This document shows, in pieces, positions 46,307-55,465 of a DNA stretch of 64,000 nucleotides; position 1 is the first letter of the stretch; each line of letters opens with the position of its first letter. Location of the stretch: the NCBI RefSeq assembly GCF_014698795.1, contig NZ_JACJTR010000001.1:434001-498000 (forward strand). The letters run 5' to 3'. Below the pieces are notes generated by a model. That model did not search any database. It was not told the DNA's origin and saw nothing but the letters and a program-made list of their open reading frames with translations. Position numbers and translations under genes: made by a program. Origin of the DNA: Nostoc sp. FACHB-892. Lineage in GTDB: Bacteria; Cyanobacteriota; Cyanobacteriia; Cyanobacteriales; Nostocaceae.

Positions 46307-46888
46307 CTAACTTTGTTGTTGTGGTTGTCCTATTTGTGCCATCAACTTTTCTTTATCTTGCCTGCGTTTTTTGGCGTAAAGTTGAATAGTGACTGCCATC
46401 AAAATAATCATGGCAAAAATAGCCCAGGCAGCGATATCTGTAGGTAGATTATTTTTAAACACAGCCAGCAATACAATCGCTACTAACATAACTGTGGGTG
46501 CTTCATTTAAAGCACGTAATTGCTGACCATTCCAGCCACATTCATCTACCGCTAATTTCTTCATCAGCCGAGCGCAGTAATGATGATAGCCAATTAAAAT
46601 AGCAACGAACAGCAGTTTGATATGCAACCAACCCTCTTTTAAAACGTCCGGTTCGGTACTTACTAAACCTATTGCCATTGCGATCGTCACATACATTCCT
46701 GGGTTGGTGATGATAGAGTAAAGACGCTTTTCCATAATTTGATACTGATTTTTCAGTATCGTTCGCACGGGTTCAGGCTCTTGGTTTGCTTCAACGTGAT
46801 AGATAAAAAGACGTACTAAGTAAAACAAACCAGCGAACCATACTACAAATCCGACGATATGAAAGGCTTTAAACCATGAATAAGCCAT
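46307..46888 (-). CDS. hemJ: Protoporphyrinogen oxidase HemJ
   Basis: Membrane enzyme that makes protoporphyrin IX from protoporphyrinogen, needed for heme and chlorophyll. The 193-residue protein has four to five helices and the family opening YSWFKAFHIVGFVVWFAGLFYLVRLFIYH, MEKRLYSIITNPGMYVT and GWLHIKLLFVAILIGYHHYC. The conserved histidines of the heme-binding region are present. AAAGGAGG lies just before the ATG. It fits the cyanobacterial HemJ form rather than HemG/HemY. Confidence 0.96.
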   Translation of the reverse strand: MAYSWFKAFHIVGFVVWFAGLFYLVRLFIYHVEANQEPEPVRTILKNQYQIMEKRLYSIITNPGMYVTIAMAIGLVSTEPDVLKEGWLHIKLLFVAILIGYHHYCARLMKKLAVDECGWNGQQLRALNEAPTVMLVAIVLLAVFKNNLPTDIAAWAIFAMIILMAVTIQLYAKKRRQDKEKLMAQIGQPQQQS

Positions 46889-47076
46889 GAATACTTACCT
46901 CCTTTACTTGTGGCTGTGATGCATTTTGAATGGTAATAAAAAGTTCACAAATGTAGGCTGAAATAACATTATAGGTCTAGCAAAAATCCAGAATTCATTT
47001 CTTTATCACAGATAAATTATTAGTGTTTCTCTGTGGTTTCATTTTTATAATATCGATTTTTGCCAAAAGTATATTG

Positions 47077-47928
47077 TTAATGAGCATCTTTACGACGCAC
47101 AAACGGTAAAAGGTCTTGCAAAATTGCCTCATGGTAGTGTTCTTGAGGATAATGTCCGACGTTATTAAGTTTTATTAATTCAGAATTTGGTACGGAATTG
47201 GCAAAATTTTCTGCAATGTCTACGGGTAACCAAGGGTCTATCATACCCCATTGAATCAGAATTGGCTGTTGCCATTCTTTAAAGCCAGATTCGATTTCTT
47301 GCATTGCTGAATCAAGCTGTAAATTGCGAATACTTGATAAGAGACTCCGCCCAGATGAAGAACTTTTTAAAAAGGGTTTTCGATAAATATCTAGTTCTTT
47401 ATCCCCTATGCGATAACGGCTTCCAGCTTCTAGCGTCCGGTCAACTAATAGTGGGTCTTGGGTCATAACTTCACCTGCCAAAGGCAAACCCATCTGTTTA
47501 ATTTTCCAGGGTAATTTGGCAGCAGTTGAAATTGGTGTATTTAGGATGGCTAAATTGGCAATTTGTTCTGGATAACGCAAAGCATATTGTAGCCCTACAG
47601 AACCTAAAAACCCTTGGACAACTAAAGAAAAATGTTCAAGTTCTAGAGCTTTAATAAATCCTTCTAAAGCTGTGATAAAAGCATCGGGGGTATAAGCAAA
47701 ATCTCGTTTTTCTGGTTTTGCAGAAAAGCCGTAACCAATCCAATCTGGTGCGATCGCTCTTGTACCTTGACTAGCGAAAGCAGGCATAATATTACGCCAG
47801 CTATAACTTTGTGAAACTAAGCCGTGTAGCAATAACACAGGCGCTAAGTCAGTTCTACCGATTGGTAAAGATTCCCGATAAAACCATTCCAGTGAATCTA
47901 CATTGATTTTATGTTCTGTTATTGACAC
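47077..47928 (-). CDS. Alpha/beta-hydrolase fold protein, nucleophile apparently missing
   Basis: Alpha/beta-hydrolase fold, 283 residues: LLLHGLVSQSYSWRN (oxyanion strand), DWIGYGFSAKP, then the nucleophile elbow region SLVVQGFLGSVGLQYALR, and the late histidine in LNNVGHYPQEHYHE. The elbow normally reads GxSxG or VQDWGG; here it reads VQGFLG, so the Ser/Asp nucleophile position is Gly. Either the catalytic residue is elsewhere or the protein binds rather than cleaves. The substrate is unknown. It is next to the FAD oxidoreductase on the same strand. Confidence 0.85.
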   Translation of the reverse strand: MSITEHKINVDSLEWFYRESLPIGRTDLAPVLLLHGLVSQSYSWRNIMPAFASQGTRAIAPDWIGYGFSAKPEKRDFAYTPDAFITALEGFIKALELEHFSLVVQGFLGSVGLQYALRYPEQIANLAILNTPISTAAKLPWKIKQMGLPLAGEVMTQDPLLVDRTLEAGSRYRIGDKELDIYRKPFLKSSSSGRSLLSSIRNLQLDSAMQEIESGFKEWQQPILIQWGMIDPWLPVDIAENFANSVPNSELIKLNNVGHYPQEHYHEAILQDLLPFVRRKDAH

Positions 47929-48012
47929 GCTATTTTCCTATATTGGGCATTTGTCATTTGTCAGGAATTATTATTCTCTTCTGCCTCCCCTGCTTTCCCC
48001 ACTCGTCACTCC

Positions 48013-49131
48013 CTACTCCCCACTCCCCACTTGCTGAGAAATAATCATCTCACGAATCGCATAAGCTGTAGCGGGCGCTAGTAAAACGCCGTTGCGATAG
48101 TGTCCGGTAGCTAGGAGGATGTTACTAAACCCTGGTAACTTACCAATAACTGGGGCTGGACGACCTTCAGGACGGGGGCGTAACCCCGACCAAGTGCGGA
48201 GAATTGTTGCTGTGGCTAACTCTGGACAAAATGCGATCGCTTGTTTTCTAACAGATTCCAGCAGTTCTTGATTTGGCGGTATCTCATCGCCATTGTTGGG
48301 AAATTCCACTGTTGCACCCACCCAATAATCTCCATCGCCCACAGGAACAATATGCACATCGTTACCCGTTATCGCTGGCTGGAAGTTGGGATTGCCTAAT
48401 GGATGCCCTAAGTGCATTTGCAATGCTTGCCCAAGTACGGGGCGGATATCAATTATTTGATTGAATTTTGCTGTCAGTGGTGTTGAACCTAGCCCTGCTG
48501 CGACTACAAACCAATCTGCGACTATTTTTCCTTCTGTAGTCTCAAGTTGATTGCAAAATTGGGGGGAAGATTCAGGTGGTGAGGTTTGGGCATCCAAAAC
48601 AGCCACACCAAATTTGAAAGTTACACCATTTTGCTGGGCAGCCTCAACTAAAGCTAATGTCAGAGCAGTCGGATCAAGTTGACGATCTTGAGGAGAATAG
48701 ACAGCGCCAGTAATTGTTTCGTGAGCAACTTGAGGACAAGTATTTTTGAGTTTAGCCATGTCCCATATTTCCAAATGCCAGCCTTGAGAGTGGCGAACTT
48801 CTACAAGTTTTTCCCACGCTGCTAAATTTTCCTCTTCCAAACCAAGACTGAGAATTCCCTGGCGATTAAAGGGGATTTTGCGACCTGTTAAAGCTTCTAG
48901 TTCAGGAATCAAAGTTTCATAGCGTTGGATGCTAGTTTGCCGCATTTGCCAAGCTTTGCCTTTGATTTTTTGGCTGATTGCGCCCATCAAAACGCCAAGT
49001 GCAGCACCCGTGGAAGCTTGTGCTGGTGGTTGCCGATCGCAAACCGTGATTTTCAGCCCTTTTACTTGACTCAGTTCATAGGCGATCGTAGCCCCAACTA
49101 CACCACAACCGATAATAACTACATGACTCAT
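48013..49131 (-). CDS. FAD-dependent amino-acid oxidase-like protein (ThiO/DAO family)
   Basis: FAD oxidoreductase of about 372 residues. The dinucleotide fold is MSHVVIIGCGVVGATIAYELS, with the DRQPPAQASTGAALG segment. The C-terminal part has TWSGLRPRPEGRPAPVIGKLPGF and LLATGHYRNGVLLAPATA, typical of glycine/D-amino-acid oxidases such as ThiO. The start is 49131; the sixteen upstream codons to 49179 encode a leader unlike the family. A role in thiazole synthesis is possible but no thi gene adjoins. Confidence 0.88.
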   Translation of the reverse strand: MSHVVIIGCGVVGATIAYELSQVKGLKITVCDRQPPAQASTGAALGVLMGAISQKIKGKAWQMRQTSIQRYETLIPELEALTGRKIPFNRQGILSLGLEEENLAAWEKLVEVRHSQGWHLEIWDMAKLKNTCPQVAHETITGAVYSPQDRQLDPTALTLALVEAAQQNGVTFKFGVAVLDAQTSPPESSPQFCNQLETTEGKIVADWFVVAAGLGSTPLTAKFNQIIDIRPVLGQALQMHLGHPLGNPNFQPAITGNDVHIVPVGDGDYWVGATVEFPNNGDEIPPNQELLESVRKQAIAFCPELATATILRTWSGLRPRPEGRPAPVIGKLPGFSNILLATGHYRNGVLLAPATAYAIREMIISQQVGSGE

Positions 49132-49238
49132 TGCTGTTTTGAAACGGAGATGGCAGACCAGGGGAAGATGAGGGAGCAAGTGAACAATTTTTATTGTTCC
49201 TCATCCCCCTCATCCTCTCAGATCATCTTACCTCGCGC

Positions 49239-49706
49239 TTAACTTGCCTCTGCTTCACTGCTGGTTTTAGGAAGCAGGTTGAGGAATTTGTCAATCTCTG
49301 AGAAAGCAGCTTGGGATTGATTCAAGGCAACTAGAGGATTGCCAGCACTAGTAGCTTTATCAAGTTTAACCAGGTCGTTAAACAAATCTCGCGTTATCTG
49401 ACGTGCTGCGGGTTGGTCTTTAGGCAGAAGGTTGGAAGTGACATAAGTCAGGTTCAGCCTCGCTTCTGTTATGGGCCCATGTATAAAATTACGCACATTG
49501 ATCCAATCACCTCTTTGGATCAGCCTTTTCAACTCATCTGAGCGATCGCGCACAGCCTGAATTTCAGGAACGTATGCCTGAATTCTTTCAAGTTGCGTTG
49601 CTGTGTAAGTAGGAGGTGCTACCGCGACATTAGGGCCGCCACAACTAATGAGGAATGTGGTCAATAATACTAGGACAAATGAAAAAATCGAGCGTTGACG
49701 CGCCAT
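49239..49706 (-). CDS. psbQ: Photosystem II lipoprotein PsbQ (CyanoQ)
   Basis: Extrinsic photosystem II protein on the lumenal side. The 155-residue product has a lipoprotein signal (FVLVLLTTFLISCGG, lipobox Cys at 22) and a four-helix bundle: LERIQAYVPEIQAVRDRSDELKRLI, DWINVRNFIHGPITEARLNLTYV and DLFNDLVKLDKAT. Length and wording match CyanoQ. It stands alone, convergent to nothing; the next gene on the left is the FAD oxidoreductase. Confidence 0.93.
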   Translation of the reverse strand: MARQRSIFSFVLVLLTTFLISCGGPNVAVAPPTYTATQLERIQAYVPEIQAVRDRSDELKRLIQRGDWINVRNFIHGPITEARLNLTYVTSNLLPKDQPAARQITRDLFNDLVKLDKATSAGNPLVALNQSQAAFSEIDKFLNLLPKTSSEAEAS

Positions 49707-50068
49707 ACAATGAACTTAATTGCTTTTTGTTTGCCGATTAACAGTGTCATTTTAGATCGTCGCTAGCGCAATTTATCGTTCTTGTCTGCCAAGGATTTTG
49801 CAGAAAATCTTGATATTTTTCACAAAGAGCAGAGTTTCATCTGCTTTTGACAAGTTTTTAAGTATAATTACTTAATAGGTGTTAGCTAGTCCCAATGAGA
49901 AGCTATTTCTCATATCTGTTAGTAACAACGAATCTTAGGAAAGTCTAATTTAGAGTTGCTAAATCTCAAAGGTATTGATAAGCTAAAACACCAATAATAT
50001 AAGCCTTCTGGCGGTTTTTTATCTTCAGATACCCGGAGATGCCGACGCAATTAGAGGAGTGTTTTTTA
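49707..50068. other. AT-rich spacer before the 142-aa hypothetical
   Basis: No gene is seen. It is the divergent promoter region of psbQ and the hypothetical at 50069. GAGGAG at 50054-50059 is the ribosome site of the latter. Confidence 0.45.
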
Positions 50069-50497
50069 GTGAACGCAGCTGAACAGGCAACGAATCTTGA
50101 ACTCGCCAGCAACATAGCTACAGTGGTTAATTTGTTCAAATGTGAGTTTCCTGATGCCAAATCTGATCTCAAACCCTGGAAGAATGATCCGGAAACCAGA
50201 GAGTTAGTCGATCCAGACTCTATAGATATTGGCTTTCACTTTCCTGGTATCAGCAAATCTTGGCGAAGTCGCAGTATTTTAATTCAAATCCGATTTTATC
50301 AAGATCCCATCAATAATTCCCGCCGTGCGATCGGTGTGGAGGTAGCTGGATTTGATCATCGCGGTGAAGCGTGGCGACTTTCTACGGTAGAAAACTGGAG
50401 TGTTGTCGGCGCATCTTCGCCTTCTGGTGAAATCGAGGATAAGCTCAAACAGATTTGCCGACAGATTTTAGAAGTTTTTAATAAATCAAGTGAATGA
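50069..50497 (+). CDS. Conserved cyanobacterial hypothetical protein (142 aa)
   Basis: I do not recognise a named family. A soluble alpha/beta protein: MNAAEQATNLELASNIATVV, DPDSIDIGFHFPGISKSWRSRSILIQIRFY, IGVEVAGFDHRGEAWRLSTVENW and IEDKLKQICRQILEVF. The start is GTG at 50069 because GAGGAG lies nine bases upstream; an earlier in-frame ATG at 50039 has no spaced ribosome site. It looks like a regular cyanobacterial core protein but no function can be given. Confidence 0.7.
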   Translation: MNAAEQATNLELASNIATVVNLFKCEFPDAKSDLKPWKNDPETRELVDPDSIDIGFHFPGISKSWRSRSILIQIRFYQDPINNSRRAIGVEVAGFDHRGEAWRLSTVENWSVVGASSPSGEIEDKLKQICRQILEVFNKSSE

Positions 50498-50649
50498 AAT
50501 TAACTTGCGTCAGAGAAAGTAGCGAGGAATAATACAGAGGAAAGCTTTGCGATTACTCTTTTTTATTCTTGAGTTTTGTTTAAGTCCAGTCTAACGGATT
50601 GTGAAATGCTTTTTCAGTTGATGTTAAGATGGCATTTGGATTGGCGGGA

Positions 50650-51135
50650 CTAACCAAAGTAAGAAAAGACTACCAATTTAAAGCTTGGAATAACAAGAAT
50701 CTCTGCTTCGTATTTGGAGGAGTAGTAGCTTCCTTTTTTAGAAGCAGGGAGAAGGATTTGAGACAACAGTGAACGACTTGCACCCGAACAACCCAAACCT
50801 GGCCAAGTGCCTTCACTCGTCCATGAACTGGGAACTGGTGTTTCTTTCCATGAACTATAGGTGTGGTAGCGATCTTTGCTTTTTCTTGAATAGAGAGCGT
50901 CGTTAAAAAAATCGAAACCTTTGCGGGAAATGGCATCCGCAGTTGCATCTGATAGTCGAAATATAGCTGCGCCACAACCCTCTCGAATAATACCACTCAC
51001 ACCGCCAATGTGTATGGCATAGGTTATCTCAATTTTCGCGGGAATAAAACCACTATACCAATAGTAGTTAAAAACCGAGCAGACTACATATACAGTAATA
51101 ATTATTGAGGTAATGATTTTTACAATTTTTTTCAT
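50650..51135 (-). CDS. Hypothetical membrane-anchored protein (161 aa)
   Basis: Family not recognised. The N-terminus MKKIVKIITSIIITVYVVCSVF is a signal or membrane anchor. The remainder has GCGAAIFRLSDATADAISRKG and a Ser/Tyr-rich stretch (YHTYSSWKETPVPSSW), ending in a hydrophobic LVIPSFKLVVFSYFG. ATG with no strong ribosome site. It is bounded by two AT-rich spacers. Confidence 0.55.
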   Translation of the reverse strand: MKKIVKIITSIIITVYVVCSVFNYYWYSGFIPAKIEITYAIHIGGVSGIIREGCGAAIFRLSDATADAISRKGFDFFNDALYSRKSKDRYHTYSSWKETPVPSSWTSEGTWPGLGCSGASRSLLSQILLPASKKGSYYSSKYEAEILVIPSFKLVVFSYFG

Positions 51136-51500
51136 TAGCCAGACAAAGGAGTTGAACAGTTCAAAGGAAACTTCCTATCATAGCAAAACCTTCCTTTTCG
51201 TCAACTTTTAGGGAATAAAAAGCCAAAATATCCCATTTCAAAGTTATTTAACCATTGAATAATTTTCTAAATTAAGGCAAAGTTGAAAGCAATGTCAGCT
51301 TTCTAACTAACTCTTTATCAGCAATATAATTAATTACACAATGTCATTGCGCTCGCACCAAAGCAAAATAATGCGAACGCAACCCCTATAACTACTTCTC
51401 TACGATATGATCTGCGAAGGGTGCGATCGCAATTACTGTAAATATTTTTGTTTATATTAAGAGCAGTTTAGTGCTGATGATGAAGGCAGACAGATGCCTA
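51136..51500. other. Spacer, 365 bases
   Basis: AT-rich with a short repeat piece at 51400-51430 (ctctacgatatgatctgcgaagg). No gene is seen. It lies between the hypothetical membrane protein and the first LEA-like gene. Confidence 0.45.
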
Positions 51501-52097
51501 CTACTGGTTTTTGTCTAGTGGAACCAAAATGTAAGTTGTCTGGTTATTAGGTATATTAGCGCTTTCACTAGCAGATGGAGTCTCATCCTCAACTGCATTT
51601 GTAGCTACGTCCACTGTACCTTTTACAGTGTCTTTAACACCCTCAGCTGCACCCTTAACAATATCTACTGTATTGTTTACAGTATCGTTAATGCCTATAG
51701 CTGTACCTTTAACAGCACCCACTGTATCTATTGCAATACTGTTAACATCTAAAGCTGTATCTTTAACAGCATCTCCTACATCTTTTACAGTTTCGTTAAC
51801 ACTGTCAGCTACAGTCTTTATTGCATTTCCGACATTTTTTACAGTTTGATTAAAATTCCCAGTTGCACCTTTTACCGCATTTCCTACACTTTTTACAGCT
51901 TTGTCAACTTTTTCAGTTGTACCTTTAATAGTTAAAGCCGTAGCTATTGCGCCCACGGTAGCACCAATCAGCGCTCCAATTGCTACTTTAGCTAAATCAT
52001 TCTTTGAGCTATTACCTGCTGTATAATTATTAGGTTGATCTGTAAGCGGATCAATATTTTCTTCAGACTGCTCTGAAAACTGCTGATTCTCATTCAT
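51501..52097 (-). CDS. LEA-like/YtxH-like repeat protein, 198 aa
   Basis: Low-complexity, amphipathic-helix protein. A hydrophobic segment (VAIGALIGATVGAIATALTI) at about 37-56 is followed by many short V/K/D-rich units: VDKAVKSVGNAVKGATG, TVKNVGNAIKTVADSVNETVKDVG, DAVKDTALDVNSIAIDTVGAVKG, VDIVKGAAEGVKDTVKG. This is the pattern of LEA-type and YtxH-type stress proteins. It resembles the larger neighbour (52324-53313), so a duplication is likely. The role, desiccation or membrane protection, is inferred. Confidence 0.78.
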   Translation of the reverse strand: MNENQQFSEQSEENIDPLTDQPNNYTAGNSSKNDLAKVAIGALIGATVGAIATALTIKGTTEKVDKAVKSVGNAVKGATGNFNQTVKNVGNAIKTVADSVNETVKDVGDAVKDTALDVNSIAIDTVGAVKGTAIGINDTVNNTVDIVKGAAEGVKDTVKGTVDVATNAVEDETPSASESANIPNNQTTYILVPLDKNQ

Positions 52098-52323
52098 AAT
52101 AATCTTCTGTTTTGTATTTTGTGCTAGGACAGGAAAGCAATATCTAAAAATTTTTCCTTGGTTTCACAGAGTCTAATTTGAAAAAACGTAAGTTGTTTGG
52201 TAACTAATAACTCATGAACTTTCTATGTTTGCAGGTAGTCCTCAAAAAGGAATAAGTATATATACTTTAAAAAAGAAACTATTGCTTATCCTTAGTCTTT
52301 AAGAACTACCCTATTAGTTGCAA

Positions 52324-53313
52324 CTATCTCCGCTTGTGTGGATGGCTCTGATTTTCAGATGCTTTAGAATTTTCTGCTGTATCCTTTGCCTTGTCCGCAG
52401 CACCTTGTACAGCTTCATTAAGACCCTCTGATGTACTCTGTACTACGTCTAGTGTTCCTACAGTGGTTTCCTTGGCTACGTCAGCGACATTTTCTGCTGT
52501 ATCCTTTGCCTTGTCCGCAGCGCCTTGTACAGCTTCATTAAGACCCTCTGCTGTACTCTGTACTGCGTCTAGTGTTCCTACCGTGGTTTGCTTGATTCCC
52601 TCAGCGACATTTTGTGCTGTATCCTTTACTGTGTCCACAGTAACTTGTACCGCTTGATTCACACCTTGTGCTGTGTTCTGTACAGCGTCCAGTGTTCCTA
52701 TAGTGGTTTGCTTGGCTAGGTCACCAACGCCCTCTACTGTGTCGATTGTACCGCCTACAACAGCTTGGATAGTACCCTCAGCGACACTCTTTGCCGCGTC
52801 CCCTAGACCTTTTGCGGTTTGACCAAGACCATCACCAATAGTCTTTGATGCGTCTCCTATACCTTTTACAGTATGCTTAAAGCCTTGACCTATTCTTTTG
52901 CCAGCAAAAGCGCCAGCTAATGAGCCTAACGTAAGACCAATGAGTCCCCCTACTAGCGCTCTATTTAATGCAGGATTGCTACCTTTGTTTGCAGGACGAG
53001 CATCGGATTCAGGCGTAATTGTAGGAGCATTTGCAGATACAGGTCTTCTAGTGCCTATGTTCGTACCAGTTGAATCAGCATAAGATTGACCCGTTGTTGT
53101 GCGGTTATCATACTCGGTTTCAGATACTCCAGCATTTATGTTTGTGCCAGTTGAAGCACCATAAGATTGACCCGTTGTTGTGCGGTTAGCATACTCAGTT
53201 TCAGGTAATCCAGCATTTATGTTTGTGCCAGTTGAAGCACCATAGGATTGACCTGTTGTTATGCGGTTAGCATTTTCAACCTGTTTATCTAAAGCTTGCT
53301 TATTCTCAACCAT
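52324..53313 (-). CDS. LEA-like repeat protein with two repeat blocks, 329 aa
   Basis: Repeat protein. Residues ~17-97 are three 27-residue units (NRTTTGQSYGASTGTNINAG-like). Then a glycine-rich hydrophobic segment (ALVGGLIGLTLGSLAGAFAG), then VKGIGDASKTIGDGLGQTAK-type units and at least three 40-residue repeats of AADKAKDTAENVADVAKETT / VGTLDVVQSTSEGLNEAVQG. The 81 bp and 120 bp repeats are visible in the DNA. Ribosome site CAAGGAGAT. The helix-forming, charged repeats fit LEA-type protection, which is inference. Confidence 0.85.
   Translation of the reverse strand: MVENKQALDKQVENANRITTGQSYGASTGTNINAGLPETEYANRTTTGQSYGASTGTNINAGVSETEYDNRTTTGQSYADSTGTNIGTRRPVSANAPTITPESDARPANKGSNPALNRALVGGLIGLTLGSLAGAFAGKRIGQGFKHTVKGIGDASKTIGDGLGQTAKGLGDAAKSVAEGTIQAVVGGTIDTVEGVGDLAKQTTIGTLDAVQNTAQGVNQAVQVTVDTVKDTAQNVAEGIKQTTVGTLDAVQSTAEGLNEAVQGAADKAKDTAENVADVAKETTVGTLDVVQSTSEGLNEAVQGAADKAKDTAENSKASENQSHPHKRR
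52375..52740. repeat. Three 120-bp tandem repeats inside the LEA-like gene
   Basis: tgctgtatcctttgccttgt starts at 52375, again at 52495 and, diverged, at 52615: period 120. The first two copies are nearly identical, so this is recent duplication. Minus-strand repeats code for 40 residues each. Confidence 0.9.
53056..53282. repeat. Three 81-bp tandem repeats inside the LEA-like gene
   Basis: gcggttatcatactc at 53101, gcggttagcatactc at 53182 and gcggttagcattttc at 53263: period 81, 27 residues. The second and third copies are closest, including gttgaagcaccatag/aagattg. Confidence 0.9.
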
Positions 53314-54079
53314 ATCAATAATCTCCTTGATTAAAACCAGATGGCTATTAGTTAACTCTCACACCTAACCTAGCAAGCATAGAACACGACTTAATCGCTC
53401 CAAAGAAACACATCTGGGGTGAGATGATCTTGAGCCTGGGAAGATTTTACTAACGTCAAAGAGCCTACAATCAAGCCTTACGATAGGGTGAAAAATGCTA
53501 TATCCTTTAAGAAAAATTTCGGCGGTGAATGTCCAGATGTGGCAGCTAGCTTCATCAATTTGGCATTATGAATCTGGAATACTTGCGGCGGAATCGTCAG
53601 CCTTAAAAGTCTTTGTGTAATACCAGTTTTGACTTCTCTGCAATACAGGGGTCACCCCACCCCGGTTTGGTTGACACCACAATTTTCTTCTTCGCCAAAG
53701 AATAGGCATTCTCCGATTTTACAAAATACCTATAATGAGTTTGTTTTCATGCTCAAATCCCCAACTTCTTGAAGAAGCCGGGGATTTAAATCTACCTTAA
53801 GTATGTAACTAATTATCGAGTTTTTAGTACGTTAGCAATGGCGTAATGCACCCTAGAAAACTAGATCAAAATGTAATTTCTAGTCTCAAACTGCTAGATA
53901 CTTACAGCTTGAGCAATAACTGGAAGTAATGAAGGATCAATTGAAATACCCAACCCCTCAGCTACACAACGACCATACGGAACAAGGGGCTTAAGCCCCT
54001 TGTCTGGAACCCACGCAGGTGGGTTTTGTTTGTGTAAACGCGGTTTCTAACCGCCCTTTTTACGTTAATTTGACTAATC
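53314..54079. other. Spacer with palindromic hairpins
   Basis: About 770 bases, no gene seen. Near the right end are two hairpins: acaaggggcttaagcccctt (53982-54003, perfect) and aacccac...gtgggtt (54008-54025). A repeat, cttcttgaagaagccgggga, lies near 53765. The left part is AT-rich. Confidence 0.6.
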
Positions 54080-55450
54080 CTAATTTAAATGTTTGAGAAT
54101 CAACGAGCAAACATCTGTCGCCTCAATTCGATTTTCACCAACTAGGTGAGTTTGATGGGTGATAAATAGAGGCCCTTCATCTGGAGAAGTGCTAATGTGA
54201 CCGTGAGAACCGCGTACAAGGGAAGCATCCAGAGGAATCACATCCATTAAGTAGCGGAAACCCAGTTGTTTCTTCAGTAGTTTGAGAGCAATTTTTCCTT
54301 GAGGAAATTTAATTTGCGGATTAAGGAAAAGTTCTACAGGATCGTAACCAGGTTTGCGGTGGATATCTACAGTTCTAGCAAAATCAGGAGCTTTTGCATC
54401 ATCGAGCCAATAATAATAGGTAAACCAAGCGTCAGATTGAGCGATCGCTACCAACTCACCCGATCTAGGATGATCGAGATGGTAGGCTTGTTTACCCTCT
54501 TCATCCAATACCTTGGCTACGCCTTCAGTCGCTTCTAAAAGCGATCGCACTTTCGAAATGTATGCCGGATCATTCACATAAACATGGGCAATTTGATGAT
54601 CGGCAACAGCAAAGCCAATGCTAGCACCAAAATCGAGCAGTTCTCGCCCCAATTCTTCCCGCACAGCAATTAAACCGTTTTCTCGTAGCACGCGGTTCAA
54701 ATCCACAGCTTTAGAAACTGGGGTAATGCCATACTCAGAAAGAATAATTACCTGAGTGTTGCGTGCTTCAAAATATTTAATCAAATCGCCACAAACAGCA
54801 TCAATTTCTCGCAAATCAGCTTGGATGTGTTTTTCATCATGACCAAATTTTTGCAGACAGTAATCTAAATGTGGCAGATAAACTAGTGATAATGTAGGGC
54901 TGTAACGTTCCTCAATCCATTTTGCTGAATTGGCAATCCATTGACTAGAACTAATGGTAGTTTTTGGGCCCCAAAAATCGAATAAAGGGAAGTTTCCTAA
55001 ATCAGATTGAATTTGCGATCGCACATCACTAGGATGGGTATAAATATCAGGTAATTTTCTGCCATCTGCGGGATACATCGGGCGCGGTGTAATCGCATAA
55101 TCTACTGAAGAATACATGTTGTACCACCAAAAAAGGTTGGCACAAGTGAAATTTGGATCAACTGATTTAGCTATTTCCCAAAGTTTGGGAGCCTGTACTA
55201 GCTTATTAGACTGCCGCCAAAACTTCACTTCACATTCATCGCGGAAATACCAACCATTAGCGACAATTCCATGTTCATCAGGCAATTTTCCTGTTAAATA
55301 AGTAGCCTGAACCGAACAAGTTACAGCGGGTAAAACTGTCGCTATGGGTACTACTTGTCCTTTAGCAGCCCAAGAAGATAAAAACGGTGTATTTTCTCCT
55401 AGTAAACTGGGCGTTAATCCCACGACATTTAAAACAACCGTTTTTTGCAT
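54080..55450 (-). CDS. eboF: EboF-like nucleotide pyrophosphatase/phosphodiesterase family protein
   Basis: Alkaline-phosphatase-superfamily metal enzyme of 456 residues, last gene of the ebo operon. It has MQKTVVLNVVGLTPSLLGENTPFLSSWA, the metal/nucleophile region VLPAVTCSVQATYLTGKLPDEHGIVANGW, the motif VYLPHLDYCLQKFG, ILSEYGITPV, and the C-terminal SLVRGSHGHISTSPDEGPLFI. The GLTPSL start lacks an Asp of canonical NPPs. It lies 15 bases after eboE, with GAGGAG at the ribosome site. Its substrate in metabolite export is unknown. Confidence 0.85.
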   Translation of the reverse strand: MQKTVVLNVVGLTPSLLGENTPFLSSWAAKGQVVPIATVLPAVTCSVQATYLTGKLPDEHGIVANGWYFRDECEVKFWRQSNKLVQAPKLWEIAKSVDPNFTCANLFWWYNMYSSVDYAITPRPMYPADGRKLPDIYTHPSDVRSQIQSDLGNFPLFDFWGPKTTISSSQWIANSAKWIEERYSPTLSLVYLPHLDYCLQKFGHDEKHIQADLREIDAVCGDLIKYFEARNTQVIILSEYGITPVSKAVDLNRVLRENGLIAVREELGRELLDFGASIGFAVADHQIAHVYVNDPAYISKVRSLLEATEGVAKVLDEEGKQAYHLDHPRSGELVAIAQSDAWFTYYYWLDDAKAPDFARTVDIHRKPGYDPVELFLNPQIKFPQGKIALKLLKKQLGFRYLMDVIPLDASLVRGSHGHISTSPDEGPLFITHQTHLVGENRIEATDVCSLILKHLN

Positions 55451-55465
55451 AAACTTAATCTCCTC

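Noticed and set aside
51628-52657. Plus-strand open frames across the LEA-like genes
   Set aside because: They are antisense to repetitive coding sequence and consist of Ser/Thr/Val repeats that mirror the real repeats.
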